Assembly: GCA_021151665.1 (NCBI GenBank)
Contig: JAGKWW010000002.1
Coordinates: forward strand, 1-64,000
Direction of reading: 5' to 3'
Source: Flavobacteriaceae bacterium
GTDB taxonomy: Bacteria > Bacteroidota > Bacteroidia > Flavobacteriales > Flavobacteriaceae
DNA length: 64,000 nt
The notes beneath the pieces were generated by a model. The model saw nothing but the letters and a program-made list of their open reading frames with translations, ran no database searches and was not told the origin of the DNA. Below, one piece after another: positions 48,955-58,400 of the stretch. The number at the start of each line of letters is the position of its first letter. The first letter of the stretch is position 1. The position numbers and the translations under genes are program-made.

Positions 48955-49785
48955 TTATTTAATCTTTAGGAATTTGTCCGCTTCGCTGTACGGGATAAGT
49001 AATTCTTTCTGCTGTTCGGCATAGGAAGCAATTTCGTAAGCATTGTAATACAGCGTGATGCCTTCTTTGCTGAAGAAGATATTCTGCGGGAGGGCAAACC
49101 TGTCTTTCTCGAACATCAGGCCGGTGCTGTTGATATTCTTGCCCGCCGGGATTTTAAATTTCTGCCGGAACTTCTTTTCGGCGAACGCCGTAAAGCCTTT
49201 GATGTCGTTTATAATATCGGGGTACTTAAGTGTCTTTCCTGTCTTCGCATCAATGAGCAGTGAGCGGTTGCCTTCATAACCGTGCGCACCACCGGTAAAC
49301 AGGTAGTTGTTTATCTTCAGGTTGATGATATTGTCGCTTTGGTATACCACCGAAGTATTGATCGTCGCCTCCCAGGCACGGTCGGCCTCCTCAGGGTATT
49401 TTTTGGCCAGGTCATCATAGGATTTGATGAAAAGGTTCATCAGTTCTTTATAATCCCTCGCATTGGTAGGCTTTTCACCGAAATAAATGATGCTTCGTGC
49501 AATGCGGAATTCCGCGGCATTAATGCTGTCTGCGACACCGGGCGCCCCGCTTACAGCGCCTGCGGTTTTAATCGATACCTTGCTGCACCCGGCTTTGCAA
49601 ACCGAACTTTTCCCGGTGTAAACCTCGGGCCTGAAGGTAAGGGCAGCGTTGTTTTCAGAAGGTGCCTCAATGGTAGTTTCCTGCTGCGCGCTATCCGGTT
49701 CTTCGGCTTCCGGAATTACTTTTTTCTCGTCTTTACATCCGGCAAGCACCAGCACGGCAGCCAGCCAAAAGAATCTGTGTTTCAT
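48955..49785 (-). CDS. DUF4163/DUF3298 domain lipoprotein (RsiV-like)
   Basis: A 276-aa lipoprotein. The signal peptide has a lipobox (VLVLAGC; Cys17), followed by a Glu/Pro-rich linker and a DUF4163-like region. The DUF3298 domain shows LFTGGAHGYEGNRSLLID and YYNAYEIASYAEQQKELLIPYSE (about residues 165-270). In Bacillus, the same domain in RsiV binds lysozyme; here a periplasmic sensing role is only a possibility. No sigma factor gene is adjacent. Confidence 0.87.
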   Translation of the reverse strand: MKHRFFWLAAVLVLAGCKDEKKVIPEAEEPDSAQQETTIEAPSENNAALTFRPEVYTGKSSVCKAGCSKVSIKTAGAVSGAPGVADSINAAEFRIARSIIYFGEKPTNARDYKELMNLFIKSYDDLAKKYPEEADRAWEATINTSVVYQSDNIINLKINNYLFTGGAHGYEGNRSLLIDAKTGKTLKYPDIINDIKGFTAFAEKKFRQKFKIPAGKNINSTGLMFEKDRFALPQNIFFSKEGITLYYNAYEIASYAEQQKELLIPYSEADKFLKIK

Positions 49786-49845
49786 GGCTTGTGTTATTGT
49801 TTGTTTAAAAGGCGGTAAGCGGCGATATGGTATTTCAAATTCGAG

Positions 49846-49853
49846 TAAATTTG
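49846..49853 (+). promoter_or_regulatory. -7 box (TAAATTTG) of the transsulfuration enzyme gene
   Basis: Full consensus match 32 nt before the ATG at 49886. It lies inside the longer ORF that begins at 49649, which supports the downstream start. Confidence 0.55.
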
Positions 49854-49885
49854 CAACAATAATATTTTTAAGTCAATCAAAATAT

Positions 49886-51028
49886 ATGAAATTTAACACA
49901 AAAACCATACACGGTGGCCAACACCACGACCCAAGCACCGGAGCAGTAATGCCTCCTGTTTACAATACTTCGACATTTGTACAAAGCAGCCCCGGCGTGC
50001 ACAGTGGCTACGAATACAGCCGCGCCTCCAATCCTACGCGTACGGCTTTAGAAGAATCGCTTGCAAGCATCGAGAACGGTGCGCGCGGACTGGCCTTTTC
50101 ATCGGGCCTCGCTGCCACCGACTGCGTGCTCAGGATGCTGAAAGCTGGTGATGAGGTAATCGCGATGGATGACCTTTATGGTGGCACGTACCGGATGTTT
50201 ACAAGGGTTTACAAAGAATCGGGCATTAAATTCCACTTTGTGGATATGAACGATATGGAGAAGTTCCGTTCTCTCTTCAATGAAAATACGAAGCTGGTGT
50301 GGATGGAAACCCCTACCAACCCGCTGATGAAACTGGCCGATATTGCTGAGGTTGCTAAGATCGCGAAAGAAAAAAACGTACTTTTCGCGGTAGATAACAC
50401 TTTTGCTACGCCTTACCTGCAAAGGCCGCTCGAGCTTGGCGCCGACATCGTAATGCACTCGGCTACCAAATATCTGGGCGGGCATAGCGATGTGATTGCA
50501 GGGGCATTGGTAATTAAAGATGCAGAGCTGGGTGAAAAGCTGCACTTCCTGCAATTTGCCACGGGTGCAACACTTGGCCCGAATGACAGCTACCTTGTGC
50601 TTCGCGGTATCAAGACACTCCACTTGCGTGTGCAACGCCATTGCGAGAACGGTGAAAAGGTTGCGCAGTACCTTGCCACTAACCCGAAAGTAAAAACGGT
50701 TTTCTATCCGGGGCTTGCCAGCCACCCGAACCATGAGATAGCTGCAAAACAGATGAAAGGCGGTTTTGGCGGCATGGTGTCGTTTAACTTCGCTTCAGGC
50801 AAAAAAGAAGATGCGATAAAATTCCTTGAGAACCTGAAGGTATTTACCCTGGCGGAATCTCTGGGAGGTGTAGAATCTCTGGCCAACCATCCGGCGTTGA
50901 TGACGCATGCCTCGATACCCGAAGACAAGCGCAGGGAGATAGGCATTAGCGACGACCTGGTGCGCCTTAGCGTAGGGATAGAAGACGTAGACGACCTGAT
51001 TGCCGATATAGAGCAGGCGCTTGCATAA
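49886..51028 (+). CDS. metB: transsulfuration PLP enzyme (cystathionine gamma-synthase/lyase)
   Basis: A 380-aa PLP-dependent enzyme of Cys/Met metabolism, starting MKFNTKTIHGGQHHDPSTGAVMPP. The PLP lysine is Lys195 in HSATKYLGGHSDV. Substrate and cofactor motifs include YSRASNPTR, FSSGLAA, VDNTFATPYLQRP and ESLGGVESLANHPALMTHAS. Family members make cystathionine from an acyl-homoserine, or cleave it. The sequence does not separate these cleanly, so the metB symbol is provisional. The start is set by the -7 box at 49846-49853. Confidence 0.88.
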   Translation: MKFNTKTIHGGQHHDPSTGAVMPPVYNTSTFVQSSPGVHSGYEYSRASNPTRTALEESLASIENGARGLAFSSGLAATDCVLRMLKAGDEVIAMDDLYGGTYRMFTRVYKESGIKFHFVDMNDMEKFRSLFNENTKLVWMETPTNPLMKLADIAEVAKIAKEKNVLFAVDNTFATPYLQRPLELGADIVMHSATKYLGGHSDVIAGALVIKDAELGEKLHFLQFATGATLGPNDSYLVLRGIKTLHLRVQRHCENGEKVAQYLATNPKVKTVFYPGLASHPNHEIAAKQMKGGFGGMVSFNFASGKKEDAIKFLENLKVFTLAESLGGVESLANHPALMTHASIPEDKRREIGISDDLVRLSVGIEDVDDLIADIEQALA

Positions 51029-51269
51029 TTATCTACGTTAATGCTTCGCAGTTTATGAGTTTATACTTTCGTCGCATTTAGGTTGATACCGCGCTTTGAT
51101 GAGGTTATGTTCATTATATGGCGGTCAATATATGCAACCAGTTAAACCCTAAGCTTGTAAACAGATAAACCAAAAACAAAAAACCGTATTTTTGTTAAAA
51201 AAAGGAACAAATATCTATATTTGCACGACCTAACGAAAACGTTTTCTTAAACAACCAAAAACTAATAGT
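51029..51269 (+). promoter_or_regulatory. gdhA upstream region with -33/-7 promoter
   Basis: TTTG (51191-51194) and TATATTTG (51216-51223) are separated by 21 nt, the best complete Bacteroidota promoter in the window. It places transcription start about 40 nt before the gdhA ATG. The stretch 51029-51190 shows no element I can recognise. Confidence 0.7.
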
Positions 51270-52613
51270 ATGAGCGGAAGCCTACAGTCTTTTATGGACG
51301 CCGTTTCTAAAAGAAACTCCAACGAACCTGAGTTTCTACAGGCAGTACACGAAGTTGCCGAAACCGTAATACCCTTCATTGAAAAGAACCCGAAATATCA
51401 GGGCAAAATGCTGCTGGAGCGCATGGCAGAGCCCGAGCGCGTGATCATGTTCCGCGTTACGTGGATAGATGACAAAGGCGAAACCCAGGTAAACCGGGGT
51501 TACAGGATACAGATGAACTCTGCGATAGGGCCATACAAAGGAGGCCTCCGTTTTCACCCATCGGTAAACCTGAGCATCCTTAAGTTCCTTGCCTTTGAGC
51601 AAACGTTCAAGAACAGCCTTACTACCCTGCCAATGGGCGGCGGTAAAGGCGGCTCTGATTTTGACCCTAAAGGAAAGTCGGATAACGAGATCATGAAATT
51701 CTGCCAGGCCTTTATGACCGAGCTAAGCAAGCACATCGGCGCAGATACCGATGTACCTGCTGGAGATATTGGTGTAGGCGGCCGCGAGGTGGGCTATATG
51801 TTTGGCCAGTACAAAAGGCTTCGTAATGAGTTTACCGGTGTACTTACAGGAAAAGGCATCAGTTTTGGCGGATCGCTTATCCGCCCGGAAGCAACCGGAT
51901 ACGGCTGTGTATATTTTGCACAGAGCATGCTGGGTACCCGCGGTCAAAGCTTTGAAGGTAAAACTGTGGTTGTTTCCGGATCGGGCAACGTGGCGCAGTA
52001 TGCTGCCGAAAAAGCAATGCAGCTTGGCGGTAAGGTAGTTACCTTCTCCGATTCTTCAGGATACATCTATGACGAGGCAGGCATTGATGCCGAAAAGCTG
52101 GCGCATGTGATGGAAATCAAGAACGTGAATTACGGCAGGATCAGTGACTACATAAAAAAATACCCTGACGCTAAATTTGTAGCAGGCGGAAAGCCTTGGG
52201 AAGTAAAATGCGACATCGCGCTGCCATGTGCTACCCAGAACGAGCTGAACGGCGATGAGGCAAAACAGCTGCTGGCTAATGGCTGTATCTGTGTGGCAGA
52301 AGGCGCCAACATGCCAAGCACACCGGAGGCAGTGATCGCGTTCCAGGAAGCTAAGATACTTTTTGCACCGGGCAAGGCTTCTAACGCAGGTGGTGTGGCA
52401 ACATCAGGACTTGAAATGTCGCAGAACTCCCTTCGCCTTAGCTGGACGAGGGAAGAGGTAGACGAGAGGCTTAAGGCTATCATGGCCAACATCCACCAGG
52501 CGTGCCTTACTTTTGGTACCGAAGGCGATGGCTATATCGACTATGTAAAAGGCGCAAACATTGCCGGATTTGTAAAAGTGGCCGATGCCATGCTTGCACA
52601 AGGCGTTGTTTAA
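51270..52613 (+). CDS. gdhA: NADP-specific glutamate dehydrogenase
   Basis: A 447-aa hexameric-type dehydrogenase making glutamate from 2-oxoglutarate and ammonium, the same length as the E. coli enzyme. The substrate-binding region has GPYKGGLRFHPSVNLSILKFLAFEQ, then PMGGGKGGSDFDPKGKSD with the catalytic Lys. The NADP fold is VVVSGSGNVAQYAAEKA. The C-terminal SNAGGVATSGLEMSQNS is typical. It has a full -33/-7 promoter and a rho-independent-like terminator (52633-52660). Confidence 0.96.
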   Translation: MSGSLQSFMDAVSKRNSNEPEFLQAVHEVAETVIPFIEKNPKYQGKMLLERMAEPERVIMFRVTWIDDKGETQVNRGYRIQMNSAIGPYKGGLRFHPSVNLSILKFLAFEQTFKNSLTTLPMGGGKGGSDFDPKGKSDNEIMKFCQAFMTELSKHIGADTDVPAGDIGVGGREVGYMFGQYKRLRNEFTGVLTGKGISFGGSLIRPEATGYGCVYFAQSMLGTRGQSFEGKTVVVSGSGNVAQYAAEKAMQLGGKVVTFSDSSGYIYDEAGIDAEKLAHVMEIKNVNYGRISDYIKKYPDAKFVAGGKPWEVKCDIALPCATQNELNGDEAKQLLANGCICVAEGANMPSTPEAVIAFQEAKILFAPGKASNAGGVATSGLEMSQNSLRLSWTREEVDERLKAIMANIHQACLTFGTEGDGYIDYVKGANIAGFVKVADAMLAQGVV

Positions 52614-52632
52614 AAATTATATTTATCATGCT

Positions 52633-52661
52633 AAGCCTCCGCGTTGCGGGGGCTTTTTTAT
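52633..52661 (+). terminator. terminator after gdhA
   Basis: AAGCCTCCGC (52633-52642) and GCGGGGGCTT (52646-52655) form a 10-bp stem (one T-G pair) with a 3-nt loop and a following T-run. Confidence 0.85.
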
Positions 52662-52699
52662 TTGGCGGCATACAAAAAACACGTTATTTCCGTTTTAGG

Positions 52700-52707
52700 T
52701 ATATTTG
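52700..52707 (+). promoter_or_regulatory. -7 box (TATATTTG) of porZ-recO
   Basis: Full consensus match 17 nt before the porZ ATG at 52725. It lies inside a longer ORF from 52644, which supports the downstream start. Confidence 0.6.
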
Positions 52708-52724
52708 CCTGTAAATTGCTGTTG

Positions 52725-55016
52725 ATGAAAAAGCTGTTCGTATTATTTTTACTATTCCCTTTGTTCTATTCTAATGCGCAGGGCAATGAGCTCTGGGCCA
52801 GCTATTTTTCATACAACAACATCCAGGACATGTCAGAGTCGGGTACGCGTGTATTTGCCGCCGCCGAAGTTGCGATGTTCTCAAAAAACCTCGCCAGCAA
52901 CGAGCTGAAAACCATTACCTCTGTAGATGGCCTCAAGGCTGAAACCATTACGGCCATCCATCACAGTAGCGCGTACAATAAGACCCTGGTAGGAAATGAC
53001 AATGGGCTCCTGATCGTAATCAAAAGTGACGGAAGCATTCTTAACGTTATCGATATCATTCAGGAAACTACGGTACAGCCCAGCCTGAAGCGCATCAACC
53101 ATATTTTCGAGAATGATGGTAAAGCATATATTTCAACGGACTTTGGGATTGCGGTTTTCAATCTTTCTAACAACGAATTTGGCGACACCTATTACATGGG
53201 GCCGGGCGGCGCTAATGTCAGAGTGTTTCAGACTGCGGTGCTTGACGGGCGTATTTATGCGGCAACAGCGGCCAACGGCATACGGTCGGCCAGCCTGAAT
53301 AATGCCAACCTGAATGACTTTAACCAATGGACAGAAGATACCCCCGGCGGTTGGGACGGGGTAGTGGCTATCAATAATACATTATACGCCGCCGCGGGAG
53401 GGGGAACGCTTTATCGCCGCCAGAATGGTACTTACAATTTTGCGGCGCAAATGCCTTCGCGTATAACAGACCTTCGCGCAGCCAATGGCTACATGCTTGT
53501 AACATGCTCTTCGAGGATCAATGTTTACAACCCATCGGGCCAGCAGGTAATACAGATCAACCTGATACCTAACGCCGATATCCCGGTAACCTTTACAGCG
53601 GCAACGGTAGTTAATGAAAGCGTTTTTGTAGGTACGGTAGAACGTGGTGTGTATAGCGCGCCACTTGCCAATACGTCGTTTTTCGAAAAAATAACACCGG
53701 ACGGCCCCGTTCGCAGTAAAGTTTTTTCGCTCGAAAAAACTACAAAGTATCTTTGGGCTGTGTATGGCGATTACAACGGAAACTATAATCCATACCCGTT
53801 AGAGCAATTCGGTATCAGCCGCTTTTCGGAAGCCGGATGGGAAACAATACCTAATGATGAGCTTTCTAACGCCAGCTCAATTTCTGATATTGAAGCAAAT
53901 CCATTCAATGAAAAGCAGGTATATGCAGGGTCTTACCATAACGGGCTCCTCAGGATTACAGATGGCACACCGGAGCCTATCTTTGACCAGACAAACACTG
54001 GTCCGTCCGGCTTGCAGTCACTGGTACTGTCTAACGATGGTGCCTACCGTAGTGTGCGCATCAACAGCCTCACTTTTGATGGGTCAGGTAATTTATGGAT
54101 GACCAATGCCATGGTAGATAAGCCACTTAAGGTCTTGAAAAGCAACAATACCTGGGCCAGTTACAGCTTTGCCGACGTAATACCCGATGTGGGTAATGAA
54201 AGCTACGGCAAGATGGTGATAGACCGCAACGGTACAAAATGGATACCCAGTATCCGTAATGGGATGGTGGCCTTCAACGAGGCGTATGATAATAAATTCA
54301 TTCTGATTAATGGCGAAGATGCCGGCATGCCGAGCCCATTTGCCCGCAGTGTAGCAATTGATAATAACAATCAGGTGTGGATAGGTACAGAGCGTGGGTT
54401 GCGTATCGTGCAATCTGCCGACAGTTTTCTTAGCGAAACAACGCTTACCGCCAGATCGATCATTATCCTGGAAGATGGGCTTGCGCAGGAACTGATGTAC
54501 GAACAATCGGTAATGGATATTGCAGTTGATGGCGCCAATAACAAATGGCTGGGTACAGCAAGCTCGGGTGCATTCCTGGTATCACCCGACGGTCAGTCGA
54601 CACTGTATCATTTTACCAAGCAAAACTCACCCCTGCCCAGCAATAACATTATTGATATTGAAATAGATCCGGTAAACGGCGATGTTTATTTTGCTACAGA
54701 TAAAGGCCTGGTCGCTTTCAAAGGTACTTCTACCAAAGCATCGGATGATTTGAGCAACGTATATGTGTTTCCCAATCCTGTACGACCAGGGTTTGACGGC
54801 GATGTAAATATCAGCGGGCTCACGGATAATGCCAATGTAAAGATTACCGATATCGAAGGAAACCTTGTTTATGAGGCGACTTCGGAGGGCGGCACCATAC
54901 TCTGGAATACCAAGGCCTTTGGCAAGCACAAGGTAGCTTCGGGCGTGTATATGATATTTATTTCCAGCGAAGACGGCCTTCTTACCAAGGTGAAGAAAGT
55001 AATGATCATCCGTTAG
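52725..55016 (+). CDS. porZ: type IX secretion system protein PorZ
   Basis: A 763-aa surface protein of the T9SS attachment complex, which hands A-LPS-type anchors to the sortase PorU in Porphyromonas. The signal peptide ends at YSNAQ. Two beta-propeller regions follow, with repeated blade motifs (about 25-330 and 340-650: GYMLVTCSS, GSGNLWMTN, IDNNNQVWIGTERGLRIV). The C-terminal sorting-like domain (about 670-763: VYVFPNPVRPGF...GVYMIFISSEDG) carries a T9SS CTD. The start was chosen at the signal peptide and -7 box. It is followed by recO, a pairing I know from flavobacteria. Confidence 0.88.
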   Translation: MKKLFVLFLLFPLFYSNAQGNELWASYFSYNNIQDMSESGTRVFAAAEVAMFSKNLASNELKTITSVDGLKAETITAIHHSSAYNKTLVGNDNGLLIVIKSDGSILNVIDIIQETTVQPSLKRINHIFENDGKAYISTDFGIAVFNLSNNEFGDTYYMGPGGANVRVFQTAVLDGRIYAATAANGIRSASLNNANLNDFNQWTEDTPGGWDGVVAINNTLYAAAGGGTLYRRQNGTYNFAAQMPSRITDLRAANGYMLVTCSSRINVYNPSGQQVIQINLIPNADIPVTFTAATVVNESVFVGTVERGVYSAPLANTSFFEKITPDGPVRSKVFSLEKTTKYLWAVYGDYNGNYNPYPLEQFGISRFSEAGWETIPNDELSNASSISDIEANPFNEKQVYAGSYHNGLLRITDGTPEPIFDQTNTGPSGLQSLVLSNDGAYRSVRINSLTFDGSGNLWMTNAMVDKPLKVLKSNNTWASYSFADVIPDVGNESYGKMVIDRNGTKWIPSIRNGMVAFNEAYDNKFILINGEDAGMPSPFARSVAIDNNNQVWIGTERGLRIVQSADSFLSETTLTARSIIILEDGLAQELMYEQSVMDIAVDGANNKWLGTASSGAFLVSPDGQSTLYHFTKQNSPLPSNNIIDIEIDPVNGDVYFATDKGLVAFKGTSTKASDDLSNVYVFPNPVRPGFDGDVNISGLTDNANVKITDIEGNLVYEATSEGGTILWNTKAFGKHKVASGVYMIFISSEDGLLTKVKKVMIIR

Positions 55017-55019
55017 GCT

Positions 55020-55733
55020 GTGCTGATAAAAACCAGAGCCATAGTGATCTCTGCCCTGCGCTACCAGGAAAAAAGCCTGGTGGTAAAGTGCTTTACGCGG
55101 GAAGCGGGACTAAAATCGTACTTTATCCGCGATGCCTTTAGCAATAAAAAATCGGCCCAGAAGATAGCCTACTTCCAACCCCTGAACCTGCTCGAGATAG
55201 AGGCTACCCACAAGAACAAGGGCAACCTCGAGTACCTGAAAGAAATACGCCTGGCAAGCCCTTACCTTACCATCAACACTAATGTCGTGAAATCGTCGCT
55301 GGCCGTTTTCCTTTCGGAGGTATTGCACCATTGCATAAGGGAAGAGGAAAAGAATGACAGCCTCTATACGTTTCTGGAAACCGCCCTGCTGTGGCTTGAT
55401 ACGCATGATGAGGTAGCCGATTTTCACCTGGTGCTGCTTATGGAGGTTACCAAATTCCTTGGCTTTTATCCGGATAACGGGAATACCTCCTGCGAATTCT
55501 TCGAAATGACCGACGGCGTTTTTACGCAATTCCAGTCGCTTACCTGCCTTTCAGCCGAAGAGACTCAACTACTGCGAAGGCTGATGGCATTGCGGCTTGA
55601 TACCGGGCTACGTAATTTCAGCGTAGGCGAACGCCAGTCGCTCCTGAAAATAATGATGGATTATTATGCCTTTCACCTCGACGGTTTCCGACGGCCTAAA
55701 TCGGCAGAGGTGCTGCGGGAAGTATTTGGATAA
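55020..55733 (+). CDS. recO: DNA repair protein RecO
   Basis: A 237-aa protein that helps load RecA onto gapped DNA with RecR. It has an N-terminal OB-fold (LIKTRAIVISALRYQEKSLVVKCFTREAGLKSYFIRD), then a helical domain (about 85-230). The start is GTG at 55020, 3 nt after the porZ stop, so it is probably translationally coupled to porZ. The C-terminus lacks the zinc-binding cysteines seen in some RecO proteins; a single Cys is present near 165. Confidence 0.92.
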   Translation: MLIKTRAIVISALRYQEKSLVVKCFTREAGLKSYFIRDAFSNKKSAQKIAYFQPLNLLEIEATHKNKGNLEYLKEIRLASPYLTINTNVVKSSLAVFLSEVLHHCIREEEKNDSLYTFLETALLWLDTHDEVADFHLVLLMEVTKFLGFYPDNGNTSCEFFEMTDGVFTQFQSLTCLSAEETQLLRRLMALRLDTGLRNFSVGERQSLLKIMMDYYAFHLDGFRRPKSAEVLREVFG

Positions 55734-55740
55734 ATACATG

Positions 55741-56658
55741 TTATTTTTTAGCGCACGGTTCGCAGACTGTCTTTAAGGCAAGCCCCTTTGCAGTAGCCAC
55801 TACTTCGTGCTTCCCGTCCTTTTCTTTTTTCAGTACCTTCAATATAAAGCTGTAAATACTGGCAGGATCATTATGGAATGCCTCTGCGCTGTATTCATGC
55901 CCGCCTCCGCAGTACGACATAAGGTGGGCGTTAGGTGTCAGCGTTTTAATATGGTTGAAAATAGAATAGGACCCGAAAAGCATCAGCCAGCCGGGAGAGC
56001 CGGTAGGGCAGTAGTGATGTGCTGCAGTGCCGTATGGAACGACGGTATCGCAGCTGCCATGAAACAGCATTGTCGGAATAATATTGTCCTGCGTAATCAG
56101 GTTAAGGTCGATGATGGCGCCCGCGCCCGAGACAAGGCCGGCATACTTGAAGCCCTGAGGGAGTTGCCGGGGATAGAGACTCATCCGCTTTTGATCCCAA
56201 TACGCTGCGTGAAGAACGGTTTCTGCACCGGCGCTGCTTCCTGATATAAATATTTTGGATGTGTCGATATTGTATTCCTCAGAATGGTCGATAAAAAACA
56301 GTGTGGCCTGCCAAAGGTCGCTTATGGCAAGTTGTATGGCTTTTATCTTTTCGGTCAGGATACCATCGCAACTAAAGCTTTTTCCTTTCATGTACAGGGT
56401 ATAGCTAATGGCCGCCGATGCAATACCCTTTCCTGCAAGATAGCGGCAAATATCGTGGTCCGACTGCCTTTCGCCACCGGAAAAGCCTCCGCCATGCACA
56501 TGAATGAAAAGCGGTGTTGTGCCTTTTACATTTTTCGGCAGGAACAGGTCGAGTTCCAGCTTTGTACTGTCATTGGTAAAGTAGGTCAGCGTTTTAAATT
56601 CCTGTGCGGAAACTACGGTGCAGGTAAAAAGCCATACTGATAGTAAGATGTATTTCAT
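55741..56658 (-). CDS. secreted alpha/beta hydrolase (carboxylesterase-like)
   Basis: A 305-aa secreted esterase/lipase-like enzyme. The signal peptide ends at VVSAQ. The oxyanion motif HVHGGGFSGGER (about residues 53-64), the nucleophile elbow GSSAG (about 141-145), a GSCDTVVPY acid region and a C-terminal His in CGGGHEYSAEAF complete the triad. The C-terminus ends in a CEPCAKK tail. The substrate is unknown. It converges with recO with 7 nt between stops. Confidence 0.85.
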   Translation of the reverse strand: MKYILLSVWLFTCTVVSAQEFKTLTYFTNDSTKLELDLFLPKNVKGTTPLFIHVHGGGFSGGERQSDHDICRYLAGKGIASAAISYTLYMKGKSFSCDGILTEKIKAIQLAISDLWQATLFFIDHSEEYNIDTSKIFISGSSAGAETVLHAAYWDQKRMSLYPRQLPQGFKYAGLVSGAGAIIDLNLITQDNIIPTMLFHGSCDTVVPYGTAAHHYCPTGSPGWLMLFGSYSIFNHIKTLTPNAHLMSYCGGGHEYSAEAFHNDPASIYSFILKVLKKEKDGKHEVVATAKGLALKTVCEPCAKK

Positions 56659-56667
56659 AGGTGCGGG

Positions 56668-57819
56668 TTAGTTGGCCAAAGGTAGTACAACTGTAAATTC
56701 TGTGCCCTTACCGGGCTCGCTTACCACACCGATATAGCCTCCATGGTTTTCAATGATTTTTTTGCACAGTGCAAGGCCTATGCCTGTCCCGGTATTCTCG
56801 GTGAGCCTTTTGAAGATCTTGAAAACCTGTTCGGCATAGTGCTGTTCAAAGCCGATGCCGTTATCCGTAACCAAAATAAGGGTGTATGCTTTTCCGTCTG
56901 CTGTCAGCCCATACTGAAGAGGTTCGTTGCCAAACAGGGTACGGGCATGAATGGTAATGGCGGGCTCTGATCGCGAGAATTTGATTGCGTTACCAATAAG
57001 GTTCCCGAACAGCTGGTGCATCTGTACCGGTACGGCTTGCACTATCGGGAGCGCTGTGGCAGTTAGTTGTACCTTCTTTTCGCGCAACAGGATGTCATAA
57101 TCTTCCCGGATATTTCGCAGCACCTCATTCAGGTCTACGGGTTCAAAAAGTTCATCGGCAGCCGTGATCTGGCTGTATTTAAGCACATCTTTTATAAGGC
57201 TCGACATGCGCTGTGCAGAATTGGCAATTTTGTTGAGATGGCGGGTAGCAGTTTCTTTATCATCGAGGCTGTTCCCGAGCATTTCGGTAAATATCTGTAT
57301 CTTCCTGAGTGGCTCCTGTAGGTCGTGCGACGCGATATAGGCAAACTCTTCCAGCTGCTTGTTCCGGCTCTCTATATCGCGCATGTAGTGTTGTATCCGG
57401 TCTTCGGATAGCTTCCGTTCCGTAAGGTCACGGGTTACTTTGCTAAAGCCTATCACCTTATTTTCTTCGTCATGCAAAGCAGTTATCACCACCGATCCCC
57501 AGAACATGGTGCCATCTTTTCGCACCCGCCAACCCTCGTGCATAGCCCGTCCATTAGTGCGTGCTTCGTTTATCAGCCGCTCGGGAAGCTGTGCCGCCCT
57601 GTCACTGTCCTGATAGAAAAGCCTGAAGTTCCGCCCGAGTATCTCACTTTCAGTATAACCCTTAATGTGTTCTGCCCCAAGGTTCCAGTTCTGTATATTT
57701 CCGTCGGTATCCAACAGTAAGATAGCATAGTCGCGTACTTCTGCGATCATTTTATGGTATCGCTCTTCGCTCTCGCGCAATGGGCTTTGGTTGGGTGAGG
57801 GCTGTTTAGTGTTCTCCAT
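56668..57819 (-). CDS. PAS domain sensor histidine kinase
   Basis: A 383-aa soluble kinase without TM segments. A PAS domain lies at about 20-135 (LLLDTDGNIQNWNLGAEHIKGYTESEILGRNF). A HisKA follows with His165 (EEFAYIASHDLQEPLRKIQIF), then HATPase with NAIKFS, DNGIGFE and GTGIGLALCKKIIENHGG. The PAS ligand is not visible; cytosolic redox or light input is typical but unproven. It is 19 nt downstream of a single-domain receiver gene, forming a simple two-component pair. Confidence 0.9.
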   Translation of the reverse strand: MENTKQPSPNQSPLRESEERYHKMIAEVRDYAILLLDTDGNIQNWNLGAEHIKGYTESEILGRNFRLFYQDSDRAAQLPERLINEARTNGRAMHEGWRVRKDGTMFWGSVVITALHDEENKVIGFSKVTRDLTERKLSEDRIQHYMRDIESRNKQLEEFAYIASHDLQEPLRKIQIFTEMLGNSLDDKETATRHLNKIANSAQRMSSLIKDVLKYSQITAADELFEPVDLNEVLRNIREDYDILLREKKVQLTATALPIVQAVPVQMHQLFGNLIGNAIKFSRSEPAITIHARTLFGNEPLQYGLTADGKAYTLILVTDNGIGFEQHYAEQVFKIFKRLTENTGTGIGLALCKKIIENHGGYIGVVSEPGKGTEFTVVLPLAN

Positions 57820-57838
57820 AAGTTTGTCTGTTCAGGTT

Positions 57839-58243
57839 TTATGACGCAATAAGGTACGGGAGTGGTTCCCCTTTCAGGAGATTGTGGAGGATTTCTGTGA
57901 GTTTTGCGAGGCTGTTCGGCTTCACAAGGTAATGTTCGGCGCCCAATTTCATCAGTTCATCTACATCCCGTGAGTGCGAGGAAGTGGTGTATACGATCGC
58001 AGGCACATCTTTTAGCATGGGCCGCTTTTTAATTTCCTGCAGGCACTCCCGGCCCGACATATAAGGCATGTTCAGGTCGATAAAGATGTAATCGGGGACC
58101 GTGCCTGTAGTTAAGGCTTCCAGCGCTTCCTGCCCGTTCTTTGCCGCATAGTAAACAGCTTCTTGATGGGCGCTTTCAAGTGCGAGGGCAAAAATCTCCC
58201 TGTCGTCCTGGTCATCGTCTATCAGATAAACGTTTTTTCTCAT
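57839..58243 (-). CDS. single-domain response regulator
   Basis: A 134-aa receiver-only protein starting MRKNVYLIDDDQDD. Asp56 is the predicted phosphorylation site (YIFIDLNMP), with acidic residues at 9-11, a Thr in YTTSSH and Lys in YLVKPNS. Without an output domain it probably acts by protein-protein contact, as Rcp1-like regulators do for phytochrome-type kinases. The -7 box (TATATTTG, minus, 58270-58277) fixes the start at 58243. Confidence 0.9.
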   Translation of the reverse strand: MRKNVYLIDDDQDDREIFALALESAHQEAVYYAAKNGQEALEALTTGTVPDYIFIDLNMPYMSGRECLQEIKKRPMLKDVPAIVYTTSSHSRDVDELMKLGAEHYLVKPNSLAKLTEILHNLLKGEPLPYLIAS

Positions 58244-58269
58244 CGTATACAGATTAAACAACTGTTAAA

Positions 58270-58277
58270 CAAATATA
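58270..58277 (-). promoter_or_regulatory. -7 box (TATATTTG) of the two-component pair
   Basis: Full consensus match on the minus strand, 26 nt before the ATG at 58243. Confidence 0.6.
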
Positions 58278-58400
58278 AAACCGTTAATTATTAAAGTGCT
58301 GTTAAAGCCGCTCTTTTATGAAATTCTGATAATTGTGCGCTTTCCCCCTTTTCATAAAAAAAATCGTTACTTTCGCAAATCGATTTTTTTAGCACACAAA